Source of the DNA: Malus domestica
Taxonomy: Eukaryota; Streptophyta; Magnoliopsida; Rosales; Rosaceae
Length of the DNA stretch: 64,000 nt
Assembly: GCF_042453785.1 (NCBI RefSeq)
Contig: NC_091666.1
Coordinates: forward strand, 26,060,501 to 26,124,500
Reading direction: 5' to 3'
Shown in pieces: positions 42,280-53,223 of the stretch. The notes under the pieces were generated by a model, which was not told the DNA's origin, searched no databases, and saw only the letters and a list, made by a program, of their open reading frames with translations. The position numbers and the translations under genes are program-made. How positions within the stretch are numbered: the stretch's first letter is position 1; each line of letters begins with the position of its first letter.

Positions 42280-43106
42280 TTTATGAATCTAGATATTAAT
42301 ATTTTGACGTTATATATATATGAGTCAGAATCGAGGGGTACACCAACAACTGATTCAAATTCGTTCTAGCTTTACGGCGTACATTAAAAGTAGACAGTAG
42401 ATTAAGGAAAGAAAAGAACGAGATGAGAGGAGAACAATGAGGGGAGGAGGAACATAGGTGGGATATAGGGTTTGCTACAGAAACATCTAGACTTTATACA
42501 TATTTCGTTACCGTGGTGTGAACGTTTGAAGAATCCATTGGTCATCCAACATTATTGATTCCATGTGTATATATATATATATATTTGAATTTAGTTGAGT
42601 TCAATATTTATTGTACTTTATTCCTTTACACCACATTCCTATACAAATATATGCAAATTTGCCAAGTTGGACGTTGGAAGTCAAACCCTTACTCAAATGT
42701 GATGCTAGTTTAGGTCTGATTTTCGTATAGATTGGAAACAAAGTTTTCAATTTCTGTTTCAAAGTTTTGAAATTGGAACGGTTTAGATCGGATCACAATC
42801 TCAAATTCAGAATTTTTCAGAATCCGTAATCTTGAAAATTTCGGAACATAATTTGAAAATGTCATACATTTGCTAGTCAATCGGTCAATTTGACCATTAA
42901 ATGATAATGTGTGAATTGTGAGTCCCACATTTTTACTTATGTTTAATAGAAAAACAATGAACAAAAGGTATCCAAACCTAACAATAAAATATAAAATTTG
43001 ATTACAAAATGCATATTTTGAGTATATAACTTTAAAAAGTCAGAATACTTTGAATTTTTAAAAATTTTTTTTGTCAGAATCAGTTCGGTACACTTTGAAT
43101 ATATTC
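42280..43106. other. 5' flank of ERF copy A
   Basis: Upstream region of the minus-strand ERF gene, collinear with 62719-63770 in copy B. It has a TA microsatellite near 42570-42584. B contains about 250 bp (near 63300-63545) that A lacks. No definite regulatory site is identified. Confidence 0.45.
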
Positions 43107-43465
43107 TGTTGGTACCACACATAATGGGCCTCAGACTTTGATACATTGGGCTTCATTACCCAGCCCATATGATTATGTAAAAGGAGGAGCCCCTTATTCT
43201 ATAAAAAGGGACTCCTCCCCCCTAACAGGGGGGACGGAGTGAACCCAACAGAGGGCAATACCCTCACAAACACAACAACACTCTCTTTCTCTGGGGGACT
43301 CCCCCTCACCCTTGTAATCCATACATACAGTAAGAGAAATACAATAAGTGCGGACGTAGCCCAAACCTTGGGATGAACCACGATACATCTTGTGTAATCT
43401 ACATTTCATGCAGATTCACGGTCGGATTTATGTTGTTCTAAGACCTCCGGTTTTGTGCATCAACA
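43107..43465 (+). repeat. 5' LTR of the non-autonomous element
   Basis: 359 bp with a TATA-like TTCTATAAAAAGGGAC motif near 43197 and a C-rich stretch. The 3' partner is at 46221-46577. Confidence 0.88.
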
Positions 43466-43847
43466 TTTGGCGCCGTCTATGGGAATCGATACGAAAAGTT
43501 ATGTCGGTTCTCTCTCAATTTTTCACCTCCACAGTGAATCTGCAGAAACCAAGAACCAAATCGACAAACCCACCTCAGAAAACCAAGATATATCAAATGG
43601 GTGTGTTTTATTGTTCTCAAATTTTGAAGGAAAATCAAAATTATCAGCCATGGAAATGGAAGCAGAAGAACATGAAAAAGAAAGTCTTTGCCCTGAGTCA
43701 GAGAACCAAAAGTAGAAAACTCTAGTAAAGGGTGTCTGAGATTTGCTATGGATACCCATAAATTGGTTCATAATGCTGAGCAGCGAGTTACATTGGAGCT
43801 TTGTGGTGGGTGTGCTGATTGTGTATGGCATCAGTCAGGGTCTAAGC

Positions 43848-44027
43848 ATGGCGAGTTGGAGCGAGGATCGGTTCGAAATAGCATTCTTCGACGTGGAGAC
43901 GACGGTACCGACCCGACTCGGACAGGGCTTCACCATCTTGGAATTCGGACATAACTACCTTCGACCCGGGGAATCTGTCATCCTCCTCCACGTGCGACCC
44001 ACCAGCGTCATCTACGTATGGTCCTGA
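43848..44027 (+). pseudogene. Captured NEN-type exonuclease gene fragment
   Basis: A 59-aa frame contains [19 protein letters not shown] followed by ILEFG. This is the opening of the DEDDh exonuclease domain in plant NEN1-4 proteins, including the first catalytic Asp-x-Glu. The rest of the domain is missing and the frame ends in unrelated sequence. NEN nucleases degrade nuclear DNA during sieve-element maturation. Lying inside an LTR element, this is best read as transduplication of a host exon. Confidence 0.7.
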
Positions 44028-44261
44028 CTGGGGCTCCGTCGACCCCAACGACGCCATCTCTTCCTCATTCGAGTTGCAGCAGAGATTGGAGGACGACTTC
44101 AACACCTCCATCACCTCCAAGAACTGAAGCTCTCCGCCGCACAAGCAGCCACCCGTACCTCATAGACATTCAAAAACAAAAAGAAAGACAATGACAGTCT
44201 CTCTCTCTAGTTCCTTTTTTCAGCTAGCTTTTACTTTTTCTTCATTACCCAATAATCTGTA

Positions 44262-44459
44262 ATGGCTCTTTTCTGCTCCCAATATGTTGTTTCATGCTTA
44301 ACTATTATGTGCCTAGTTCTTGTTCAATCCCACTCTGCCATAATATACAGCATGAGGAACCACCACCACAACTTCCACCCTCACAGAACATGCTCCTTGC
44401 ATAGCTACTCCTGCTCGAAACTCTCGGCAGGGACACCTGCTGGTCAAAGCTCTGGTTAA
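44262..44459 (+). pseudogene. Short secretory-type frame of unknown origin
   Basis: A 65-aa frame starts with a signal-peptide-like hydrophobic run (MALFCSQYVVSCLTIMCLVLVQSHS) followed by a His-rich stretch. A CT-rich leader precedes the ATG. Downstream, a second frame (to 44819) includes an Asp run encoded by GATGAT repeats and the gene-like phrase SVEQADALLEMALLKWKLASW. No family is recognised. These may be further captured host fragments. Confidence 0.35.
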
Positions 44460-45079
44460 CACTCCGGTCTTTGAGCATAGCAGTCGTGGTGGACTCCGGT
44501 GCCATCTGCGGTGGGCCAGCCTCAGCCACATGGTTATCGTGATGATGATGATGATGATGATGACGATGAGGCAGCAACAAATCGCGACACTTCTCTCTAT
44601 CGCCATCCTCAAGGACGACTCCACCTCTCTCTACTTCCGACCGACCCTAAACACTCTTCCTCCTCCTCTCGATCTCTGTCCGTGGAGCAAGCGGATGCGC
44701 TTTTGGAAATGGCACTGTTGAAATGGAAGCTTGCGTCATGGATGACAAAAAGAGATGTGGAGCTGTTTCAGAGCTCACCATTATTAATCGACCCCGTCAA
44801 AGATAACAGGCTATGTTGATGTCTGCCATTTGCCAAAAGAGAAAAGAAAAAGTAAAAGGCTCGAGTAGGCGTGCATCAACAACCTGCAACTGTCAACCAC
44901 ATGGAAAAAGATAAGAGTTTTACCTTTTGGCTGATTTATTTAAAATTATCATTTGTTTATTTAATATCTTATTATTTTTGTTATGATGGCTAATTATAAA
45001 ATAATAATTTTATTATTTTTATGTCATGATAACTTATGATTAAATAATATTATTTCTGATATCACATGATTACTATCAC

Positions 45080-45435
45080 GTTATTGATTTATACAACATG
45101 TGATTTGTCAAACAACTGAATAAATCATTTATTCATGATTATATATATACACACACATTTAGGCAATACCTAATATATTGTTGATTTATGCAGCATGTTA
45201 TTTATCAAACAACTAAATAAATCATTTATTCATGATTATATATATATACGCACACATTTAGGCAATACCTAATATATTGTTGATTTATGCAGCATGTCAT
45301 TTATCAAACAACTGAATAAATCAGTTATTCATGATTATATATATACACACACACACACATTTGGGTAATACCTAATATATTATTGATTTATACAACATGT
45401 GATTTACCACATGACTGAATAAATTATTTATTTAT
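45080..45435. repeat. Tandem repeat of about 115 bp inside the LTR element
   Basis: About three and a half units, each with CAACTGAATAAATCA, TTATTCATGATTATATATA, a CACACA run and GGCAATACCTAATATATTG. The CA/TA runs vary in length between units. Confidence 0.85.
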
Positions 45436-45696
45436 AGAAGGCACATAGTACAATATTTTGCCTTGACAAACTTTGTCAAATTGATTTATTCATTATACGT
45501 TCATACTTATAATATCATTTATTGTCAGGAATTATTGAGTAACTAGATCCACTGATCAACACTATTACAGATTAAAGAAGTCTACCAACTTATAGACTGA
45601 TGAGCCACGTGCTCATGTTAATCTCTTGTCTGACCGGACACCCACTTGCTCGGACATTCGCTTATTGGGACACCTATGTGTCTGGACCCAACCTGA

Positions 45697-46085
45697 TGAC
45701 CCTACAGATAGCCCCAACTCGATGACCCTACAAATAGCCCAAACTCGATGACCCTACGTATGGCCCCAACTCAAAGACCCGACTTGCGGACCCGATTCGC
45801 AGATCCGACACATAGAGCCAATATGTGAACCCGACAAGCGGACCCAAGTTATGTCGAGAATCAACTTATACTAAGTGCATGTCGACATAAAATAGATACT
45901 TGCAATGAGGAATACCATGAGCCGAGCCGCCTCGCAGCGAGCATAGCCTCTAGCCGAGCCGCCTCACAACGAGCATCGCTTCCAGCCGAGCAAACGCCTC
46001 ACCGCGAGCATAGCTTCTAGCCGAGCAGCCTCGCAAAGAGCATAGCCTCCAGCCGAGCAGTCTCGTAACGTGTGATACCTCTAAC
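45697..46085. repeat. Two GC-richer tandem repeats before the 3' LTR
   Basis: The first array (about 45697-45775) repeats AACTCGATGACCCTACA with TAGCCC, about three units. The second (about 45917-46085) repeats CCAGCCGAGC with GCCTCGCAACGAGCATAG, about five units of 30-36 bp. Such arrays near the polypurine tract are common in non-autonomous plant LTR elements. Confidence 0.8.
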
Positions 46086-46220
46086 CGAGTATTGCTTTAT
46101 GTTGAGCATTGCCTTAGGTTGAGTACTGGTTCAAGACATCTAGCCACTTTGGCCCGTATATGGATTGGATTTGAAGTCTCCAGCCAAAAGACTTTCTTGA
46201 CTGAAGACTTGGGGGACTAC

Positions 46221-46577
46221 TGTTGGTACCACACACAATGGGCCTCAGACTTTGATACATTGGGCCTCATTACCCAGCCCATATGTTATGTAAAAGGAGG
46301 AGCCCCTTATTCTATAAAAGGGGACTTCTCCCCCTTCACAGGGGGGGACGGAGTGAACCCAACAGAGGGTAATACCCTCACAAACACAATAACACTCTTT
46401 CTCTGGGGGACTCCCCCTCACCCTTGTAATCCATACATACAGTCAGAGAAATACAATCAATGTGGACGTAGCCCAAACCTTGGGGTGAACCACGATACAT
46501 CTTGTGTAATTTACATTTCATGCAGATTCACGATCGGATTTACGTTGTTCCAAGACCTCCGGTTTTATGCATCAACA
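46221..46577 (+). repeat. 3' LTR of the non-autonomous element
   Basis: 357 bp matching 43107-43465 with about 20 differences and small indels. It is followed directly by the target duplication TATTC. Confidence 0.88.
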
Positions 46578-47129
46578 TATTCCAATGCCCTTGAAGATAC
46601 CACTAGTAAGGAAGTTGTTCTCCTCCCCTAAATCTGTTAATTTCAGGGGGCTAGAAATATAGTGTAGAGGAAAATTCCAGTTTCTGACAGTAAAGGCCTA
46701 CTAGTCAAAGGTGGATAGAGCAGATGTGAGGAAGGCAGAAGCTTCACCAACGAAATGCGTGGGGTAGATAGAAATGCATTTCAATTTTCATTCCAATTTT
46801 TCAGAAAATATTGAATTTGAAATTTTGGAGTCCAAATTTGAAAGTTTTACTTTCAAAATTGAAAACACTATTCCAACTTACACCACTATGCTAGTCATTC
46901 AACTGTAATAACCTTAATCCTAATCTAACCAACATATATATGGGATGGGAAGGACATGAGTTTAAAGTACTAAGCTTAGTTTGCTTAACAACTCCGAGTT
47001 TGGATTACAATCAAACAAGAGTTACGCACTATGTCTTTTTCAACATGTTTATTTGTTGGAATGAAAACTGAAATTTTACTAATTAGGAATATATCATGAT
47101 GATTATAAGTTTTATATAAGTTTTAGCAA

Positions 47130-47230
47130 TAATGTGGTTCAAATTCACCTTTGGCGAGAATCGAATCTAAGACCTATCACTTACAAGTGAAGAGGAAATA
47201 TCACTAAACCGTAGTATTAAGTGACTATAT
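47130..47230 (-). mobile_element. SINE fragment (minus strand)
   Basis: The reverse complement contains CCTCTTCACTTGTAAGTGATAGG, GATTCGATTCTCGCC and GTGAATTTGAACCACATTATT, matching the SINE copies at 56507 and 21765. It lacks the tail end. Confidence 0.65.
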
Positions 47231-47592
47231 AAAAAAAAACTTTAAAATTTAGCTTAACTTATGAAAAGAAAAAAAACGCTCACCTAGCCACTTGGCTGAC
47301 TTTAATTGGCCTTTTAGGCCATTTTTAGTCATGAGGGCCAAATGTAGTTTGGGGCTACATTTTAGCCATCTAATATATTATTATTTAATTATGCAACATG
47401 AACTATATTTTTATCATCTCTACCTCACACCACTACCACCACTAGATCTCACACAATCAAACACCACCACCACCACCAAATCTCACACAATCAGACACCA
47501 CCACTACCACCAAATCTCACCCAACTCAACACTACGATGACACCAAACACTACCACCTTATTACATCGTCCAACCCTTCCTTGATTCTCCTT

Positions 47593-47596
<4 letters not shown>

Positions 47597-47668
<72 letters not shown>
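47597..47668. repeat. GA dinucleotide microsatellite
   Basis: 36 uninterrupted GA units, a likely polymorphic marker. The apparent Leu/Ser protein on the minus strand is an artefact of this repeat. Confidence 0.97.
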
Positions 47669-47671
<3 letters not shown>

Positions 47672-49233
47672 AGAATCAAATTGAGAAGAGAGACGATAAA
47701 GGATTTAATCTGATGTTGACTAGGATTTAGCTCTTTTATTGGAGATGGATTTTTAGCGATTTCGGGCTCAATGAATGGCCTTAGGTTTGAAATCCTTCTT
47801 CATTACCAAGTCAGTTTTTTTCTTTTTGAAGTAATAGGTTTTGGAATGCTTTTCTTTGAAATATAAATAATTTTAAGGACATACATGTGCCTTTAAAGTT
47901 TTTTTGCTTTTTGACTTCTCGCGTTTACTAATTCTAGCTTTTGATGCAACTACTAAACAAGCCCTAACACAATTAATCATTCTCACAATACAACAGAAAT
48001 TTTTTGTTTTAAAAGCACAACAATATCAAAGAAGCCCTAACACATACAATCATGTTGCACCCAAATACAATTCACAATCAATGACAATATTTAAAGCATT
48101 TTAGTATTTTTTTTTCTTGCTTTAAATAATGTTTGTCATTTTTCATTTTTGTCAAACACTCGATTCTAGCTAGTAAGTTTATTATTTGTGGATATTCTCA
48201 ACTTCAACCGGAATTTGATTTTTCATGAGATATTGGCTCTAGCTATCAATAATTAATGTTCTTAAGTTGACATATTCTAAACTTGACTAGAACACTTTGA
48301 CCAGAAAGAGAAGTAATTTGCTTTAGCCTACACGAAAGAGATCAAAGAGTACTATGATCCTCTCTCGTGTAACCAAAAATATATCTACGATCCTCATGAG
48401 CTCAAAGTTTGCTCCTTATTAGTTTCGTAGTGATGACATCGACAGGATCAGCTCGACCTCGAACTCATACACCATTCCAGCCTAGCGTCACAAGATGAAT
48501 CTGTTTGCTATTTGGTGTTTCTATTTCATGTAAGTCTTTTTTTTTCCTGACAGTAACAGAGTTCGCTGGAACTCGAAAACCTTCCAACCTGGCGTGGAAA
48601 CTTGCTTCATTATAAATTTGGCGTCCTTGTTTAACTCCAATATGGGAGATATAAATTTGTATCTCATTCATTTTCGCTCTTGGTTTACGTAATTGCTTTC
48701 TTATTTTCTCTTCAACTTGCAGGGCCCACCTTCTAAAGATGCAAATATAGATATAAATTTACATGTTCCCGTCAAGATGAATATTTGCATCCCTTAAAAA
48801 TTGCTCATTTGAGAGCTTTCAGGCTAATAAGAAATGCAAAATGCTCATTAAAAGTCATTTGAATATGCTCCCCGAGCAAAGTATCTTGGTTGTTTCATTT
48901 ATGTAAATTGATATATAACAATAAATATTACCGTGTCTATTTATTTACCTTTTGGATAATGATCATGTCCCTCTATGGAGAACTTGCTTGTCCTCCCATT
49001 TACGATTAACGAACCTTTACCATCCGAACATCATAAATGGAACCATTCACGCTTTTTATCATCAGTTAAGGATTATATCTGCAAAAAAATCATTCAATTT
49101 GGAGATCATTTAGTTATCCATACGTGTTAAACTAATCAACAATTTTAGCTTAGTATCCCCATGATGAACCGTCCATTGGTTTTATGAATATGAATGATTA
49201 AAAGATATCCAAATTGAATAATTTTTGGATAAT

Positions 49234-51356
49234 TGATAGGAGCATATTTATGCGCCTTAGTTAGCTAGTTCTTATGCATTTCCAGGGTGTTTTATTAGTT
49301 AAAGTAGTCTTTTAAGCTAGTTTTATGTGTTTTCAGGTTTTAAGGCTAAAGGATGCAAGAAGATGCATTTTGGAGCTTTTTGGAGCAAAATTGAGCTTGG
49401 AATGATTATCACATAATTGGAGCCAAGGTTTGGACGAATTTGAAGACTTGAAGATGATGATTCCTACTTGAACAAGGTTTCCTAGTTGAAGTAGGAAAGT
49501 GCTTACATGAAGGAGGATTCCTAATCGACGAAGGATTCCTAATCAACGAAGGATTCCTAATTGAAGATGGATTCCTAATCACATGAGGATTCCTAGAAGA
49601 ACAAGGATTCCTCCTCCAACAAGGATTCCTACTTGAAGTAGGAAAGTTAAGCCAAGGTTTCCTACTTTGGTTTGATTTTTCCTAATTGTCCCTAAAAGTT
49701 CCAGCAATTATGAAGACTTTCTAAGCATTTTAGGACACAAAACAAAAGCCTAGAACCCTTTTGAACCCTTGCCGCACCCCCCTTTGCATTTCCTCTTCCT
49801 TATTTCCTGTTTTTATGCTTTAAAACACCTTCCTTTTGTGTTTTAAACCCTAGCCGAATTTCCCTTGCCCTTTCCTTTAATTTTCTGATTTATTTCCTAA
49901 TTCTAGAATCCTTAGACTTAATTTCTGATTTCCTAATCAACCTAGGGTTTTTATTTCTGTTTTCCTTTAAATAAACCTCCTTGTTGCAGCCACAAAACAT
50001 TCCACACACACCCATTCAGTCCCATTCACGCCAGAATTCATCCACCATCCCTAGCCGCACCTATCCTTCACAAAACTCCATAGTTTCTGACCCCAAACAC
50101 TCCTAGCCGCACCCTACAACCATCCTAAACACCATTCCATACTTATACACCATCCATAACCCCCAAAAACCATCACAAAACCTTGTGCCGCAACCAAGGA
50201 AGAAGAGGAAGGTTCTTAGACGTACTTGCTGTGCAATTTGGATCGCGGGCACGTTTAGGTGTTTTCTTTCTTTTATTTTCAATGTATAAACTTGTTATTC
50301 TTTGTGTTGCGATCATGAGGAACTAAACCCCTCTTAGTTAGGGGGTGATTCGAAACCATGTACATGCTTGCAATATGATTTGATTACATTCAGTTGTTAT
50401 TTCATAAGTTGTGGATTCAATTCGTTCATCTACTTAATTGATAACTTATTTGTGTATGTTGATTGAGAGTGCACGCTTAGTTTTCATGCATGAATATGAT
50501 GCTAGATTATGAGGGAGTTTCACCTAATAGTTACAATCTTATAATCACAAGTAGTGAAAGTCGCTTGAAAACGATCGCGTTGAATGAATTCTTGGCATAA
50601 GTTTCATGCAATTCATAGTAACGAATGCCTCATCAATGCTTATGTTTTTCATAGAACTTAATGATTCTTGCTTGTATCTCTATTATGCAATTCATGTAGG
50701 GAACTTGTAGGGAATGTTTTGGGTTGTCGTATGCAATCATCCAACTCAATAACTTGTGGAAAAACTGAGGGTTAATTAGTGCAATTCACGGTTAATTTGG
50801 GGCGTTGAGTATTCATAGTTTATCGAAAAGCAACTGGAAATCGTTTTGTATGCAAGTGTGACATGTGTGGAGAAGAACCTCCTAACTAGCCTTTTATCCA
50901 TCCTTTTCATCCAAAAACGTTTTGCAATCTGTTTTGTTTTAAAGTTTCTGTTTTGTTTTCAATTTTCGTCCAAAACAAATCCCCCTTTATTTTGAAGTCT
51001 TAGATTAGTTAGAAAGTGTTTTGATTTGTGTTTCTAAGTGTTTTGATTCAAGTTTTCACCCAAATTCGTCCAAGTTCTTGTTAGGTTCTCAAAACTGCCC
51101 AGAAAGTGGTTTTTAGGCAGTTTTGAGTCATTAGGTTGCTGTTTTGAGTTTTAGGTTTGTTTAAGTGTTTTAACCTTTAGTTTTGCATTCTTTGAGTCTA
51201 GTTTAGTGTTTTAAACTTTGTTTTTGAGTTTTTAAGTCAGTTTCCAAGTGTTTAGCAATCCCTCCTAATCCCCGGTCTAGAACGATCCCTACTTACATAC
51301 TTTACTACATTTGTCAAAAGAGGGTTTAATTTGTGTGCTTAATATATTTTGCATCA
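49234..51356. mobile_element. 2.1-kb solo LTR
   Basis: Starts TGATAGGAGCATATTTATGC and ends ATATATTTTGCATCA, with target duplication ATAAT at 49229-49233 and 51357-51361. The size and TGATAGGAGCATA start resemble long Gypsy (Athila/Tat-like) LTRs, though the lineage cannot be fixed without internal domains. A minisatellite with GAAGGATTCCTAATC-type units lies at about 49500-49650. No coding sequence is present. Confidence 0.85.
49500..49650. repeat. GGATTCCTA minisatellite
   Basis: About seven degenerate 18-24-bp units built on GAGGATTCCTAATC or CAAGGATTCCTA, inside the solo LTR. Confidence 0.75.
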
Positions 51357-51448
51357 ATAATGCGTGTGTTCCTCCCCCCACTTACAATTAACATTACCGA
51401 ACATATGGAGACTAAATTTGTAGACAAAATTTTGTAAATGAAATGACA

Positions 51449-53171
51449 CACTACAACAAAACTGGTTTTTTGCGGAGCAGAAAGGGCGTCGTAAACGGTT
51501 ATTCACGGCGTGAGCCCCCAAGCAGTAAAAGCCCCTATCGTAAAAGATGTTTTTTCAAATACGACATTCTCTAGTAGTAGTGAATAATTTACGCAAAATA
51601 CGTCGTAAATGCTCTTTAAGGTGTGCCTTGCACGCCTTAATTGGTATTAGATACGATGTTAATGAAGTGTCGTAAATGCTCTTTAAGGCATGCCTTGTGC
51701 GCCTTAATTGGTATTAGATATGACATTAATGAAGTGTCGTAATACTGCGAAAACAATTACGGCATACCTGTGTGCCATAATTTATATTTGATATGGCGTT
51801 TGTTGAGTGTCGTAATACTATGAAAGCAATTACGACATACATTGTACATCGTAAACGAAGACTAGCATCAACAATTACTGCTAATTTTGCATAGAGTAAT
51901 TTACATTTATTTTAATTTTATATATATAACAGAATCGACAAAATTACACATTTACTATAATACAATAATTTCATAAATAATCATATTGTCAAAATGTATT
52001 ACAAGTTGAACATAGCTAAGGTCAGTATCAAACTACGCATGAAATACCAAATAGGCCTCTAATAACAAGGAAATTTGTCACTTGAAAGACTTCACTTTTC
52101 CTTGAACACCTCTAAACGAAGTCCTTGGAGAGTGAAATACTGCTCCTAATGCTTGAACCACACTAATTGATATCTCTATTTGCATAGACATAAGCACATG
52201 GAGCAAAAGAAAATCTATTGTACTGCTATATGTTGAAATGCACATTTAATCTCAAGAAAGAAAAATGATACTGAAAGAAAACCTAATCATTGTCATACAA
52301 ACCTAAATCCCAAATTATGCCTTCACAGTTTTATTGTTTTACACTCATACATGTATCAAATGACTAAAATATACACAATTTATGCCTTTACAATTTTACT
52401 GTTTCTTATAACCTGCATAAAAATCATATACTTGCGAGTAGATAAATTAATGAGACTTCTAACATTTCACGCATGAAGAATTGATACGGCAAGTAGAAGA
52501 TTGGATATTCGATAAGTGTATATGGTTATCAATTATGATATACCCCAAAACTCTTAGGTAAGACTCACTGTTTTTGACCTAGTGGCTTGCTGTTATCAAT
52601 TTACATCAAAGTTAGCCATTTATCTAGTTTTTGGGTCTTAATATATTACAAATTCAACATCAGCAGAAGCACCAACAAATTTCAATTTTTTTTCACTTCT
52701 TTTTGTTCAATTTTCTTCAATCCAATCAACTTTCTTGGGAACTAAAACAAAAGGAGAGAAAGAGAGAGTTCCCAACCTATCTCAACTTCGTCTTTGGAAA
52801 GTTGGCCCTAGGAACGGATAAAGTGCCCAACCAAGATACTCTAGCTAGTCAAGGGATCTCGGTTGGTAAGTTAAGAGCCAGTCAAAACAAAATGTTAACT
52901 TAGAAATTGATAAAGACTTTAATAATAAAATTAAGTATAAACTTTTCCACTCATTACCGCTGCATTTGAAACCTCTTCGTTTAAAAATTCACCAAAGACT
53001 TGAATGCTACCTGAAAAGTAGTAAAAAGAAATAGAATAAATAATTGAATATAAATCGAACCAAAGGAACTCAATCAAATTATCATTTTTATCCAAAAGTA
53101 CAAACCAAACAAAGTACTACACTACTACTACAACAAATTCACATGGTACTAGGTTGTACCCCAGTGTTATT

Positions 53172-53223
<52 letters not shown>

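Larger units (their letters stand above)
43107..46577 (+). mobile_element. Non-autonomous LTR retrotransposon carrying host-gene fragments
   Basis: LTRs 43107-43465 and 46221-46577 start TGTTGGTACCACACA and end TGCATCAACA. TATTC is duplicated at 43102-43106 and 46578-46582, and copy B shows the empty site. A primer-binding-like TTTGGCGCCGTCTATGGG follows the 5' LTR, and a purine-rich GACTTGGGGGAC precedes the 3' LTR. No gag or pol domain is present in the 2.75-kb interior. It has an exonuclease-gene fragment, a short secretory-type frame, and three sets of tandem repeats. The LTRs differ at roughly 20 positions by eye, so it is older than the Copia element. Confidence 0.88.
31080..46755. repeat. 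Segmental duplication copy A
   Basis: Collinear with copy B (about 56970 onward). Shared blocks include TTAAACCTCTG, CAGAATCC, the GAGCCGACAAAACAAG region, the ERF gene and the 3' end CTAAATCTGTTAATTTCAGG. Copy A starts near the end of the PAM16 3' UTR and is longer because of at least six insertions absent from B. Apart from insertions, the two copies look roughly 90-95% identical by eye. This figure is an estimate, not a computed value. Confidence 0.9.
46583..49228. other. End of copy A and start of the inter-copy spacer
   Basis: Collinearity with copy B fades near 46755. Beyond that are a minus-strand SINE fragment, CCA-rich sequence near 47460-47520, a 72-bp GA microsatellite and AT-rich DNA. 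A minus-strand frame at 48465-48671 (68 aa, MNEIQIYISHIGVKQGRQIY...) has no recognised family. No gene is called. Confidence 0.45.

Noticed and set aside
47491-47679. Leu/Ser repeat protein
   Set aside because: Translation of a GA microsatellite.
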